Shown here piece by piece: positions 35,601 through 46,264 of a stretch of 64,000 nucleotides of DNA. Numbering within the stretch: position 1 is the first letter of the stretch; each line of letters begins with the position of its first letter. The notes under the pieces were generated by a model, which saw only the letters and a list, made by a program, of their open reading frames with translations, was not told the origin of the DNA and did no database searches. This DNA is from Mrakia gelida (taxonomy: Eukaryota > Basidiomycota > Tremellomycetes > Cystofilobasidiales > Mrakiaceae), in the NCBI GenBank assembly GCA_024345305.1, contig BRON01000003.1, positions 1,860,001-1,924,000 on the forward strand, in the 5' to 3' direction. The translations under genes were made by a program, and so were the position numbers.

Positions 35601-37426
35601 GCCAGTCCAAAGTCTCCACCTCCAGCGTCCGAACCCAGCACCGAATTGATCCTCCGTCCATCGTCCCCGAGGAGGGGAGCTTTGGGCATGACCGAGACTC
35701 GAGGTTTCGATCCCTCCCCGACCACCTCTGCTTCAGTTCCTCCTTCCTCCACCACCGACGAGATAGTCGACATGGCCGATTCCATAGTGTTCGACCGACC
35801 GAGAAGAGGAGCGGGAGTGGAAGTCGGCGAGCCGGTGAGGGTGAGGGTGTTGGAATGGGAGGAGAGGGAAGCGACGAGGGAATCGACCGACTTCTTGTCG
35901 AGGAGGTTGTCGCTGATGTCGAGGTAACGGAGATGGGTGGCCTATCGAGCGAGGGAACAGCGAAGAAGCATCAGGAGAGCTCAGAGATATCACGAGAGAG
36001 CGCTGGAACGTCGAGCTCACCTTCCTCAGAAACACGGCGAGGATCTTGAAACCCGTGAGCTTGAGCTTCTTGTTGTTGGCGAGCGAGAGGGTCGGGAGGG
36101 TTCCAGAGACCAGTAAAGCGTGAAGGATGGGTTTGAGAGACTGTACATACACACTCGGATAACGTCAGCTGCTCTGTTCAAGGCAAGGAGAGGGTCGAGG
36201 CGAAGGAGGAAGGAGAGGCGAACGGACCTCGTCTGTGAGATCGCACCCGTCGAGCACGAGCTTCGTGAGACCCCATTCGACGGCTAGGACGTCCGAGATA
36301 GCCTCTGCTGAGTACTTGGTCAGGACGATGTTGCTGAGGTCGAGAACTCGAGGAGCTGGGGGTTTCGGCGTGGCAGCCTTCTGGAGGGAGGACGGAGGGG
36401 ATGGTCGAGGCGATGCGCGAGGGGAAGGGAGGGAAGGGTCAGCTTCCTGAGCTCAACCTTCAGCACCAACAGCTGCAGCTACTTCTCAGCTAGACACCAA
36501 GCAGCATAGAAAGCTCGACTCACCTTCAGCAGCTCCTTGATCCTACCCTCGACCTTCTCCTCCCTCGCCTTGCACGCCTTCTCGTACAGTTCGACCAACC
36601 TCTCTCCGTTCCACCACTCCCAGCCTCCCTCCTCCTTGTACTTCTTGACGTGGTTGCTTTCGATCTCCTGAATCGACTGGGATACGGAAAGCGAGCACGG
36701 TGGGAGGGAGGAGGATATGGGGTAGGTGATTGAAACGGCCGAGATCAGGAAGGAAGCTCGCTTGAGAGGGGTTTCGACGTGCGGTCCTCCTGCTGCTGCT
36801 GGTGGTTGAGAGGAAGGGGAGGAGGAACCGTTGGAGTTGGAGGGGAGGGAGGAGGTGATGGAAGCTGATGCTGCTGAAACTGCTGAGCGAGGTGACCAGG
36901 ACGAGGACGAGGGAGGATTTGGAGGAGTCGAGGACGAGCTTGACGACTTGGACTGGGTCTGATGGTCGACGACTCCTCCTGCTGCCATGCTCAGTCTTCC
37001 CAAAGCTCTACTGAAGAAGGCTCCTGCCTGGGTAGTTCCCTGAGCCTGAGCTGCGATGGCTGCCAGTCGATCCCTCTCCCTCTCTCTCGCTGTTGGCGGT
37101 GGACGAGGTGGCTCTCCATCTCCGAGCAGTTTCCCTACGAGTTGGGACGGCCGGAAAGACGAGAAGACGGACTTCTGAGCTGGCCGAGGTGGTTTGAGGA
37201 TCCCCTTCTTGGGTGGAGGAGGTCGTAGTTTGGGAAGGGGGGGAGGGGGAGGATCTGAGGGTGCTGAAGCGGACGAGGGAGGAGGAGGAGAAGGGGAGGG
37301 ACCGTCCGCTGGAGGAGGGAGAGGTGGAGCTTCCGTAAGAGGTGAGTCCGTAGGAGGAGTGGGGGTAGGAAGTTCCTTCTCTGAAGGGGGAGGGACGGGG
37401 GCGGGGGCGGAGAGAGGGTCCTCCAT
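32611..37426 (-). CDS. Leucine-rich repeat protein, PPP1R37/Mhp1-like
   Basis: The N-terminus is extremely Pro-rich (MEDPLSAPAPVPPPSEKE). It contains PPPKKGILKPP, which fits the GILK form of the SILK docking motif for protein phosphatase 1. Downstream exons build a set of ribonuclease-inhibitor-type leucine-rich repeats: VLDLSNIVLTKYSAEAI, LTKLVLDGCDLTDE, LRYLDISDNLLDKKSV, STIVNISLRRNKISSLGG, LVTLDLKGNDLR, LRVCNLAENKIDVAGL and LDTLDLSHNPCCGPGL. These are interrupted by long disordered inserts. The C-terminal third is acidic and disordered with a coiled-coil segment (MEEMRTLIEKGKVLRERLEEI) and ends LSVDLNEDESSTA, stop TGA at 32611. Overall it resembles animal PPP1R37 and the fungal Mhp1-like LRR proteins. 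The PP1 link is inference from the family and the GILK motif. Confidence 0.65.
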
Positions 37427-37748
37427 AGTAGGAGAGGGAGAGGAAAGAAAGGAGGGAGGGCTGAGCCAAGAGGGAGAAGAGAAGATGGACGTTGGGAGCG
37501 AGCGAAGGGCGGAGCTCGATCAGCCGAGAGTTGAGCTTCGTTCAGGTTACGTGACCTCAAATTTGATAGATTTTTGGCACGAGCCTCGTCTTTGTAAAAG
37601 TATGATCAGGCGAGAAGGTATTTTGGCCCGACAAAGTCGAGAAAGAAAGGAAGAAGCGTGCCGTGAGCTTCCCTTTGTTTTGAACCTCGAGCTCGCTCGC
37701 GCGCGAAAGGCGAGAAACCTCCCACTTCCATCCAGCTCCCTTTCGACG

Positions 37749-37755
37749 TATATAC
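37749..37755 (+). promoter_or_regulatory. TATA-like element TATATAC
   Basis: An isolated TATATAC lies in the divergent region between the LRR gene and the low-complexity gene. About 30 bp downstream begins CT-GTAAGT, a good donor, with an acceptor TTGTAG at 37858. This suggests a short non-coding first exon and a leader intron for the rightward gene. Confidence 0.4.
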
Positions 37756-38111
37756 AGAGCTCGGTCTTAGACCGTCGCGCTGTAAGTAGTCTCTGCACTC
37801 CCCCCTCGATACATACGACGAGAAAAACTGACTCTTGACTCTCTCTTTGACGTTGTAGACCTCTCTTCCCTCCCTCCTCCTTCCCCCCTCCCTCGAGCTC
37901 GCCCAAGCTGTCGTTCTACTCCTCTTCGACGCGCCTCCCTCCTCCTCCTACAGCCTCCTCAGCCCCATCCATACGCTTCTCTCCAACTGCTACTTCAACT
38001 TCAGAAACGGCAGAAACCTCCTTGTTCAGCGACTTCGGAGACGAGCGAGGAGGAGGAGGAGGGAACAAGAGCTGGGAAGGGATAGACGGAAGTTTGGATG
38101 GAGTCCCAGGA

Positions 38112-41100
38112 ATGGAGGGAGGAGGAGGTCAGACCAACGGATGGGGTGGGTGGAGTGAAGATTTGAGAGTAGTAGATGAAGGGGATGAAGAAGAGGAGGA
38201 GAGCGAGGATGGTGGATACCAGTATGGGAGAGGAGAAGGGAGCAGGGATCAACAGGGAGGAGGAGGAAGCACGTCGACCTCAACTTACCATCAACCATCC
38301 TACAACTCAACATCCTCAGCAACAACGCCTCATCCTCCGAGAACGAGACCACAATCACCACCATCTTCTTCCCTCCTCATCGATCTCACACCGGAATCCC
38401 CTCCAACACCCAACCATCGTCCCCTTCCTCTTCCTTCGACCTCAACGACCAAACGTCCTTCTCTCCAAACCCTTCTCCAAGACATCGAGACCCGGACGCT
38501 TCAAGTTTCATCCAGTAGAGGAGCAGCAACACCTTCAGCGGGAAGCCCCTCCAATCCAACCTCGGTCGCTCCCACTCCTTCCAGCTCGGACGCGATCAGC
38601 AAGTTCAAGGAAGCCATGAAGCGAGCTCGAGAGCCGGCCTCCTCCCCTGCTCGCTCCTCCAACATCACCGACCAACCTCCTCCTCCACCACCACCTCTAC
38701 AAGCTAGCAATCGAGCCTCGACGAGCAAAGAAGCCGTCAGAGACTGGTTAACGGATACCCTCCCTTCGCCTCCTTCCAACCCTTCACCTCTTCCCTCGAC
38801 CTCTGCCTCGCGCTCACCCTACCCTCTCAGTACCAACCCCAATCCACTCTCCTCCGCCGCCAACTCCTCTTCAACCTCATCACACAGCCGTCGCTTACCA
38901 CGTCAAACCATCATCCCTCATCCCAACGAAACTCGCTCTCCGAGAGGCTTCCCTCCTCCTTCGTCCTCCCCTCGTCGGCCGTCGTCCGCTCCTCCTCATC
39001 CAGCTCCTCTATCGCCTCAGAAGGAAGAACAGGACCTAGACCCCTTACCATCAGATGAGGACTCGCCGCCAACTCCTCCGCCAAGAATTGGGAACTCCTT
39101 CTCCCTCTCGAGGCATCGTCAAGCAACCTCCCCGAACGTCGTGGACCCGTCGCCTTCGTTCTCGATTCAACAAGGAAACGCCTCGGCCAGCTCGTCGAAT
39201 CTTTCAGCACAGCCAGCTCCTCCAACGAGCGCTCTCAGGGCTTTCCTCGCCAGTCATCCAGTCCCGAGCGGAGGAAGGAAGTCGAACACGTTCAGAGGAG
39301 ACAGGTCGGGATCGCTGGAGAGCTCGTCGTCTGCACCGCCAGTACTGCATCAGGATATGGAGGAACAACAGGAGTCTTCGCATCGGAACTCCTACAACTC
39401 ACCGTCGCGTCCAATACCTCAACAGGCCTCCTACTCCTCCCCTCCTCGGCTTCACCATCAACGATCTTCCTCTCCTCCTTTCGAACCTCCCGCGTCCTCC
39501 ACACCTCCACCGCAACAAACACGCTTCTCCCCTAACGCTTCCTCTTCATCTCCAAGACGGCTCAATCACTCGCGTCCATCTAACTCAACGCCCAACACCT
39601 CCTCCGCCAACGAACCCAATCCCTTCACTCCCAATCACGCTCTCCGTCGGTCCAACGACTCGTCGTCCACTCCCTCTCGCTATCCACCAACAACCCAAGC
39701 TCAATCTACCTCATCACCAACGCTTCGGCATTCTACTCCTCCTCCACCATCAACCCAACCCTCACCGCATCAATCTCCCTCTTCCTCTCCACGAGATCGA
39801 TCCGCCCATCGACGCGCCTCCATCCCTCCCTCTCCCTCACGTCCGAACTTCCCCTCCCCTCCCCGCTCCTACGCCAACGTCACTCCAGCCCAGTATCCTC
39901 ATCACCCTTACGCTCGCCCTCGCACACCTCCCAGCCCAGTCTTGTCCTCTCGACAAGCGAGCTCGTCGTCTGAAAGCGAGGAGGACGAAGCGGATCGGAC
40001 GAGGAGGGAAGTGGAGCAGCGGAGGAGGAGGATGTTCAGTAGTCCTGAGAAAGCGTCGACGACGCTGGTGGGTGGAGTGGGAGGAGGAACGCCGGTTGCT
40101 CCTGGGGGGTGGGGGTGGACGCCAGGAGGGAAGATGAAGGGACTTGGGATGGGGGCGAGGAGGGAGGAGGGGAAGGGGAAGGAGAGGGAGATAGTGGTGG
40201 AGGAGGAAGAGCAGAGAGTGGAGAGGACGACGACGGTGAAGAAGGTGCAGAGTGAGGAGGAGACTGTTTGGAGGGTCAGGAGAGGTGGGAGTGCCAGTGC
40301 CGCGTGAGTTCGAGTTTCGACGCGTCTCCTCGTTTTCCTTTTCGTTCCGTTCCTCTCGCTGACTCCTCTCCTTTCCCTTGCCCCATCAGTTCCCACCTCA
40401 ACAATTCTTTCACCTCCACTCAACAACAACAAACTCCAACCAAACCCTCCTCGTCCTCCTCGTCCTCCTCCTCGCACCACCAACCCCGTTCCATCTCTCT
40501 CACCACACCCACTCGCCGACCCTCCTCCCCCTCCAACCATTCCTTCGCCAACTCCTCCTTCACCTCCTCCCCCTCCCGACTCCGTCTAGCCCACCTCCAC
40601 TCCCGTCTCCTCCACGCCGAGTCAGCAGAACTGCTTTCGCTCGAACGCGTCCAGGCCGCTCGAACGAAATGGGAGGAGGTGAACTGGCTCGGAGGGAGGA
40701 TCGTGACGGAGGGGAAGAGGAAGAACCAGCTTGGGTGGGTGGGGTGGATTGGGTGGTGGGTTGGTTGGGGGTGGGTTGGTTGGTGGTGAGTTTGAGCGAT
40801 TCCTTTCCTCTCCTTTCTCTCGGTCGATGTTGTTCTCGAACGAAGCTCGACGAAACTGACACTCACCTCGCCCTTCCCTCCGCCCACAGCATCTATCAAG
40901 CCCTCACCTCCTTCTTCTTCCTCTCCTCCCTCGACCCCTCCGACCTTCTCTCACCCTTCCACCCAGCTCTCTACTCGCCCTCAGCTTCTTCGCCTTCCAA
41001 TCCGCCCTTGTTCCTCCTCTTTCCCTCGTCCTCGCCTTTCTACGCGACAAGCCGAGGAGGAGGAGCAGGACTGCCAGTGGAGCTGTCGGCGTTTGCTATA

Positions 41101-41178
41101 CCGGAGAGGATCAGGGAGTGGGATTTGAGTTTGAGTTGGGGGTTGGTGCTGGAGAGGGTTGGGGGGTGGGTGGGTTGA
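38112..41178 (+). CDS. Disordered protein with C-terminal membrane segments
   Basis: Three exons join in frame (38112-40303, 40390-40785, 40890-41178). Most of about 950 residues are Ser/Pro-rich disorder. Islands include LLIDLTPESPPTPN, DAISKFKEAMKRARE, ASTSKEAVRDWLTDTLP and a charged helix TRREVEQRRRRMFSSPEK. Exon 2 has a helical block (LRLAHLHSRLLHAESAEL; ARTKWEEVNWLGGRIV), then a Trp/Gly/Val hydrophobic stretch GWVGWIGWWVGWGWVG that runs through the last intron into IYQALTSFFFLSSLD. This predicts one or two membrane spans. The start is uncertain: the frame is open upstream to about 37860 with plausible coding sequence but no ATG, so the first ATG in frame (38112) is used. An upstream coding exon may be missing. 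The family is not recognised. Confidence 0.6.
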
Positions 41179-41246
41179 GCGATGGCGAGAGGAGAGGAGA
41201 GGAGAGAGGAGATCTTGTTTTTCGTTCGTTCGTTGGACGAACGACG

Positions 41247-41267
41247 TTTTTTTTTTTTTTTTTTTTT
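41247..41267. repeat. Poly-T tract (T21)
   Basis: An uninterrupted run of 21 T lies just downstream of a stop codon, in a genome with few long homopolymers. It could be a replication-slippage tract, a nucleosome-free element of the next promoter, or the scar of a retroposed poly-A tail. Confidence 0.9.
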
Positions 41268-41471
41268 AGAATATGCAGTCTCAGCCAGCCTCTTTGAAGG
41301 CTTGGTTGATGCGATACCTACTGCTCTTATGCCCTTTCATACCGAACGAATGCTAAAGAACGAAAAGGTGAGGCACGGAAACGAAAGCGAACCGAGCTCA
41401 CCGAAACGAAACCTCCTCCCTTCCCTCTCGTCTTCTTTCCCCCCGAACCACCAGCCTCGACTCCTCTTACC

Positions 41472-43002
41472 ATGCCCACGACTCTCTCTTCTCCTCGTAT
41501 CCCATTGGAAGTCATCGCCCAGATCATCCGAGTCGAGTGGATCTACCCTGTCGACCCCAGCGAGGAGAGAACGCTCGACGTCCACCGAGACCTCTTCGTC
41601 GCTCGTTGCTCTCAGATCAGAGAGGTCAGGGCAGACGTGCTCTCGTGGATGACAGTCAGTGTATATCTCGTCTACTATCCTTCTCTGATTGGTGCCGATT
41701 CGCTAACTTCGTTTCGTTTTGTTGGTACTGGAAGGTGTGCAAGGGAACCAAGGTCAGAAACCTCAGCCCATCCTCTCGCCTTCCTTCCCTTCCTTCTCTT
41801 CTCCCCTCGCTTCCGACCTAACCTTGTCATAATCTTATCTCCAGGTCATCGCTTCGAAGCTCCTCTACTCCTTCATGGCCTTCACCGACCTCGGCGCCCT
41901 CATCACGTTCAGGAAGCTGGTCGTCGCCTCTTCTTACTCCTCCGAGTCCCAGCCCGTCGGCTCCCTCGTTCGATACCTCGCTCTTGGATGGGTCGTCGGC
42001 GACTCTGAAGACTACGAGAGTGATTCGGAAGACGAGGACGACGAGCATCGCGAGGTGGAACAGATGTGGTGGGGAGAAATGACTTGTCTTATCCGTCTTC
42101 TTCCAGAGCTCAGGTCGCTTCGAGCAGGAGGAGCATCGCTCGGAGCGATGAGAGTCCTCAAGGAGCTCAGCTCCTGTCCCTTACGAACAACGCTCATTAA
42201 CGTCATCAACGTCAGAGTCAGTCCCAGTACTCTTCCGGATCTCATCCCGCTGCTCAAGAAAACGGCTCCGACCCTCAAATACCTCAGTCTCACCATCCAC
42301 GTCCCTCGTTCAAACGCGATCCTCCACGACCCAACCACCTACTCTTCCCTCAAGTTCCCTCTTCTCACCCGACTCGTCTTCCACTCCGTCAAACCCTTCT
42401 CTCACGAATTCGTCCTCCTCCCCCTCGCTACCTCCCGATGGAAGTTCCCTCAGCTCAGAACCCTCGAAACGAACGCGTCCCCTTGCCTCCTCCCCTTCCT
42501 CTGCAAACACGGCTTCAGGATCAAAGAGCTCGGACTCAAGGCTCAGTCCACGAGTGACAAAGGGACGTACGAGGGATGGTTCGCGTTGTGCAAGAACGTG
42601 GAGACGTTGGCGTGGAGGGTTTGGGAACCGGACGAGGACGAGGAAACGATGCCTGTCGTGTTCAACATTCGACAACCTGTCCTTTCCGTTCGAACGGTCA
42701 CTATCGCTCAGGACGAGGGGTATCAGGATTTCTCGAGGGAGTCGACGGTTGGACAGCTTGTGAGGGAGAAGATTAACAGGACGAATTTCCCGTCGTTGAC
42801 GAGGGTTGTGTTTAGGAATCGAGCGGAGGGGTTTCCGAAGACGTGAGTTTTTCCCTTTCTTTCCTTCTTCGACCGAGCCTGGTAGTTCCCGAACAAGGTC
42901 TCTGACCGACTGCGTATTCTGCTGCTTTTTTTTCGAAACTCCAGCATCCTCGCTTGGGGTCAAAGCCTCGTTCAGCAGGGCGTCGCGTTCGAGTGGCACT
43001 GA
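41472..43002 (+). CDS. F-box/LRR-like protein
   Basis: Exons give MPTTLSSPRIPLEVIAQIIR, an F-box-like opening, then WMT, an 18-nt exon (41735-41752, VCKGTK), then VIASKLLYSFMAFTDL. Repeats with Leu spacing follow: LIRLLPELRSLRAGGAS, TLKYLSLTIHVP, FPLLTRLVFHSVKPF, FPQLRTLETNASP, FRIKELGLKAQST and FPSLTRVVFRNRAEG. This is the layout of the many fungal F-box/LRR proteins that recruit targets to SCF ubiquitin ligases, though the F-box itself is diverged and its Skp1 contacts cannot be confirmed. The last exon begins at about 42954 and encodes ILAWGQSLVQQGVAFEWH before TGA at 43000-43002. Further spliceable exons lie downstream of this stop. Confidence 0.7.
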
Positions 43003-43944
43003 CTCAGGTTCGTCGTTTCGTTGCCTGTTCTTCTGCTCGCCCCGACGAGCTCGTCCCTTCTCACTTTCCGCCCGCTGACGGCTCTTTACACTTTTTCGTA
43101 TCGCCTGCAGTCTTCGCCGTCGGGTCGCTGCTGTATCTTCGCTTGGTGTCGGGAGAGGAGGGAGGTTCAGTCCCGTGAGTTCCTTCGAAGCTTTCCTCTC
43201 GTCCTCCTCTCGTCGCTCACAACTTTACTGACGCCTCGTCCGTCTTTTTTGCTTCCTCATTTACTTCCAGGGGCTATGTTTTGAGTCGTCATGTCGAGAA
43301 TCGCATCGTTTGACGAGCTCGAATCGGAAGTCGAGTCGGACGACGCGTCGAGAACTTCGGATTTGGTGTGTATCGATGAGTCTTAGTTGATCTCCTTTGC
43401 TTTCGCTCGACCCGGGAGTCTCCGCAAATGCTCGAGCTTTCTCGCTCTTGATCTCGGGGCGACCAGCCTTTCTCTCTTCGAGGGATGGAGGAGCGAACGC
43501 GACGCGTCTTCAAGCCAGACCCTCCTTCCCGCCGGTTGGGGAAGTGGTCTGGCTGCCCGCTTGAGCTGATCAACCTGCCAACAGTTTGGAAGATCACAGG
43601 TTCAAGTCTCGCTTCCAGTGACTTCCTTTCAGCGTTCTTGTCGAAAACATTTCGATTCGAACTGAGGCTCGACAAGTGACCATCGGGCGAGGCTTGGAGC
43701 CGTTCAGACGCGGTTGAGCTCATCCTTCTTCCAGTTTCGTCTCCCCTAGGCCCAACCTGAAGATCTTGAAAGAGAGACCACAAGAAAGAGCGAGAAAGAG
43801 CAGTTGTTCGACGCTCAAACCGCAACGCGACGCGCTTCTTTCTTTTCCTCTTCGAGCAGCGAGATCAAGCGAGAAAGTCATAAAGAGAGATAGCGGTTCG
43901 TTTCAGTCGTAAGGTAGCCACGTCAAAAAGCTACTATTGAAAGT
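43003..43944. other. Downstream spliced region without clear gene
   Basis: After the F-box gene stop, good splice signals continue: donor CAG-GTTCGT at 43009, acceptor CTGCAG at about 43111, donor GTGAGT at 43178 and acceptor TTCCAG at about 43271. Joined, they give a short open frame with FAVGSLLYLRLVSGEEGG and a stop soon after. A further 31-codon frame starts at 43291 (MSRIASFDELESEVESDDAS). These may be 3' UTR introns, an alternative terminus, or a small transcript. Confidence 0.35.
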
Positions 43945-44376
43945 CTAGAACCCAGCCTCCTTCGCAGCATCCTCCCAGAACCCACCCATCATCCCCTCCA
44001 GATCCTCCGCCGACGAGATCGTCACGCTCCTCCTCTCCCTCTCCCTCATCTCCTTCTTCGATGGCTTGCTAGGCGAGATAGGTTGCTTGGGGATGACCGA
44101 GTCCTTGGATCGCTTGGAGGCCGAGGAGAGGATGAGACGGACGACGAAGTTGGGAGGGGAGGTTCGGTCGATGGTTGATGAGGATCCGAGGACGAGGAAG
44201 GGAGAGGTTGAGAAAGGGTAGGAGGAGAGGGGAGTGTTGGTTGAGGAGGAGGAGAATATTCTTTTGGTTCTGGTTGGGTGGGTTTGGTTTGGGTAAGGGA
44301 GGTTGAGGTGTTTGAGAGTTGGGTTGCGAGAGCGAGGGAAAGAGGCGTTGAGTTGGTTTGGGTTGGAAGAGTGAGG
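43945..44376 (-). pseudogene. Orphan C-terminal reading frame
   Basis: On the minus strand an open frame runs from just after an in-frame TAA (44379-44377) to TAG at 43947-43945. It contains no ATG until near its end. Its codon use and composition look coding: NPTLKHLNLPYPNQ, PFLVLGSSSTIDRTSPPNFV and a charged end RSVTISSAEDLEGMMGGFW with DAAKEAGF before the stop. No upstream exon with a start could be joined to it in frame. It is best seen as the detached 3' end of a broken gene in the rearranged island. It could still be the last exon of a real gene whose start I failed to find. Confidence 0.4.
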
Positions 44377-44629
44377 TTAAGACTGATGTGGTTGATGAGA
44401 GACTCCTTCAGGTCTCTTTCAGGTCAGCCTTATACTCTTTGCACCATGTCAGTCTATCTTTGCACTCTGGGAAGGAGGAGGAGAGGAAAGCCGAAGTGAA
44501 GTCGAAGCTCAGGGGTCGACGCGTCGAGTTTCCCTTTGATCAAGTCGAGATGAAACGAATCTCCGTCTCCGCGCCTTCGGTGGATCTTCTTCCTGTCTCC
44601 TATTTGGATCATTTCGCTAGATCGAACAC

Positions 44630-44934
44630 TCAAGGTGCTGAAGTAGCAGTGAAAAGGAAGAGCGCACCGTCGTTCGAGTTGTTTGAGTTTGATCCGTCGT
44701 CGTGACCAGAGAAGGCGGCGGCGAAGGGTTTAGGAAGAGGGCAAGAAGTAGCGAGGTAAGGACACTGGAGGGAGGAGGGACCGAGGCGATGGAGACGAAC
44801 GGGAGAGGAGGGAGGGGAGGGAGAGCGAGAGTCAGCTTGAAGGTCGAAGCGTTGGGGATGCAAGGAGAAGAGAGGAAGGAGGAGAGCAGGTTAAAGAAGA
44901 GGTGGAAACGCACCTGGCCAGAGATTTCAGCCAT
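44630..44934 (-). pseudogene. Truncated copy of HSF-type gene
   Basis: Within the inverted copy the start MAEISGQ, the intron and the start of exon 2 (CPYLATSCPLPKPFAAAF) are intact. After the copy ends, the frame runs into unrelated sequence (GALFLFTATSAP) and stops at 44630. A 51-residue product without any DNA-binding domain would result. It is a gene fragment, though with an intact promoter copy it could be transcribed, antisense to nothing annotated here. Confidence 0.8.
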
Positions 44935-45151
44935 ACCGGAATATACACGAGGGTCCGGGAGGGGAGGGGAGGGAGGAAGGGAGAGTAGAGGTGGCGAAGG
45001 TTTCAGCGGGTGGAGGTGAGGGAGAGGATGGTAGAAAGGTCTCAAAGGAGCGAGAAGGTGTAGGGGAGACTCACGATCAGGACTCCGTTCTCTGTCTTCT
45101 GTGCGTGAGAAGTTGACATTTTGACTGAGGAGGTTGGAAGGGGAAGGAAGC
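44670..45151 (-). repeat. 482-bp inverted copy of HSF gene 5' end
   Basis: This segment, read on the minus strand, matches 47929-48410 on the plus strand over the full 482 bp with one mismatch that I found (CTTCCTAAACC versus CTTCTTAAACC). It starts 32 bp before the upstream ATG (47961 in the donor) and stops inside exon 2 of the HSF-type gene, so it carries the leader, both candidate starts and the first intron but no DNA-binding domain. Both ends are abrupt. Confidence 0.93.
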
Positions 45152-45352
45152 AGTTCTTTGTCTGAGAAAAGAGGAAGATCAGGACGCGACGCGTCGTCGG
45201 TTGGGCTCGGCTCGCGCAGACAGCGAAAATATGTGTCAGATCCCCTGAAACATAAGATCAAGCTTTCGCTGTTCCACATGATCAGTTCTGCAAGGCGAGA
45301 TAGATAAACGTTGTGGGTGGGGAGGTGCAGGGAAGGTCGAAAAAGTTGTCTC

Positions 45353-46140
45353 GCTCGCCCGCCCATCCGAAACGAAACCTCGCCCGTCAGAATCGTACAG
45401 AGGGATTTTCCGGTTAACGCTAGCGGAAGAAAATGCTCTCGATATAGCTACAAACCTGCTAGATGTGCTAGACACGGCCAAAAATCTCATCCCGGTAGTC
45501 AGAATGCGACGAGAAAGACGCGTCGCTCAGGCTCGCTCTTTCGAACCAAAGTGACCGCCTCGCGTTCTTCCTCCCCTCTCGTAGACTTAGTTTGAGTGAG
45601 TGATGTGTCTCTCTTTCGTCAGTTCCTCCGTTTCCGCTTGGCTATGGCGAGAACCGGAGAAGAATGGGAACAAGGGTCCAAAGCTGAGTTGCTCGCCCAT
45701 CCGAAACGACCTGGCCTCTCCAAAACGACACCCCCTCTCCAAAACGACACCTCGTCCGTCAGGATCGCACTGAGGATTTTTTTCGATTGTCTCTGGCTGA
45801 CAAAAACGCTCTAAATATAGATACGAACTCCCTCGATGTGCTAGACTGGGGCAAAATTCCGATCTTGGAAGTCAAGATGCGAGGAGTCAGACGCGTCGCT
45901 TCATTCGAGGGAACTGGTCATCTCTCGTGTTTACTTCCCTCTCGTGGACTTCCTCATGATGATGTCGCGCAGGTCTACTCAGCCGACTTATACCAGTCGC
46001 TCATCTGCTACTGCGAGACCAGCGAGAAAGGGAAGAAGGGCACAAAGCTGAGTTCTCGCCCATCCGAAACGAAAGGGCCTCTCCAAAACGAAAGGCCTCT
46101 CCGAAATGACACTCTCGTCAAAATCCGCCCGCCCACCACT
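45353..46140 (+). repeat. Tandem diverged direct repeats (~340-360 bp)
   Basis: Three units begin with the same block (CTCGCCCATCCGAAACG) at about 45353, 45692 and 46054. The first two share further blocks in order: CGTCAGRATCG, GATGTGCTAGAC, GTCAGACGCGTCGCT-like sequence, CCTCTCGT, and end with AAAGCTGAGTT. The third is cut short after about 90 bp. Short motifs CCGAAACGA / CCAAAACGA recur inside. No coding frame spans the units. They look like decayed repeats of a non-coding element. Confidence 0.7.
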
Positions 46141-46264
46141 CACGTATCTTGTGCACCTTGAGCTTAAGCGAGGACTATACGAGGGTACGGGTGAATGCTT
46201 ATATACACATCTCCCATCAAATCCTAGTCGGAGGAGGCGGGGGGAGGTTTGACGGGTGAGTTCC

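Noticed and set aside
43590..43620. tRNA-like B box (GGTTCAAGTCT)
   Set aside because: The flanking bases do not pair as a T stem (CACAG versus TCTCG) and no matching acceptor stem or A box at proper distance was found.
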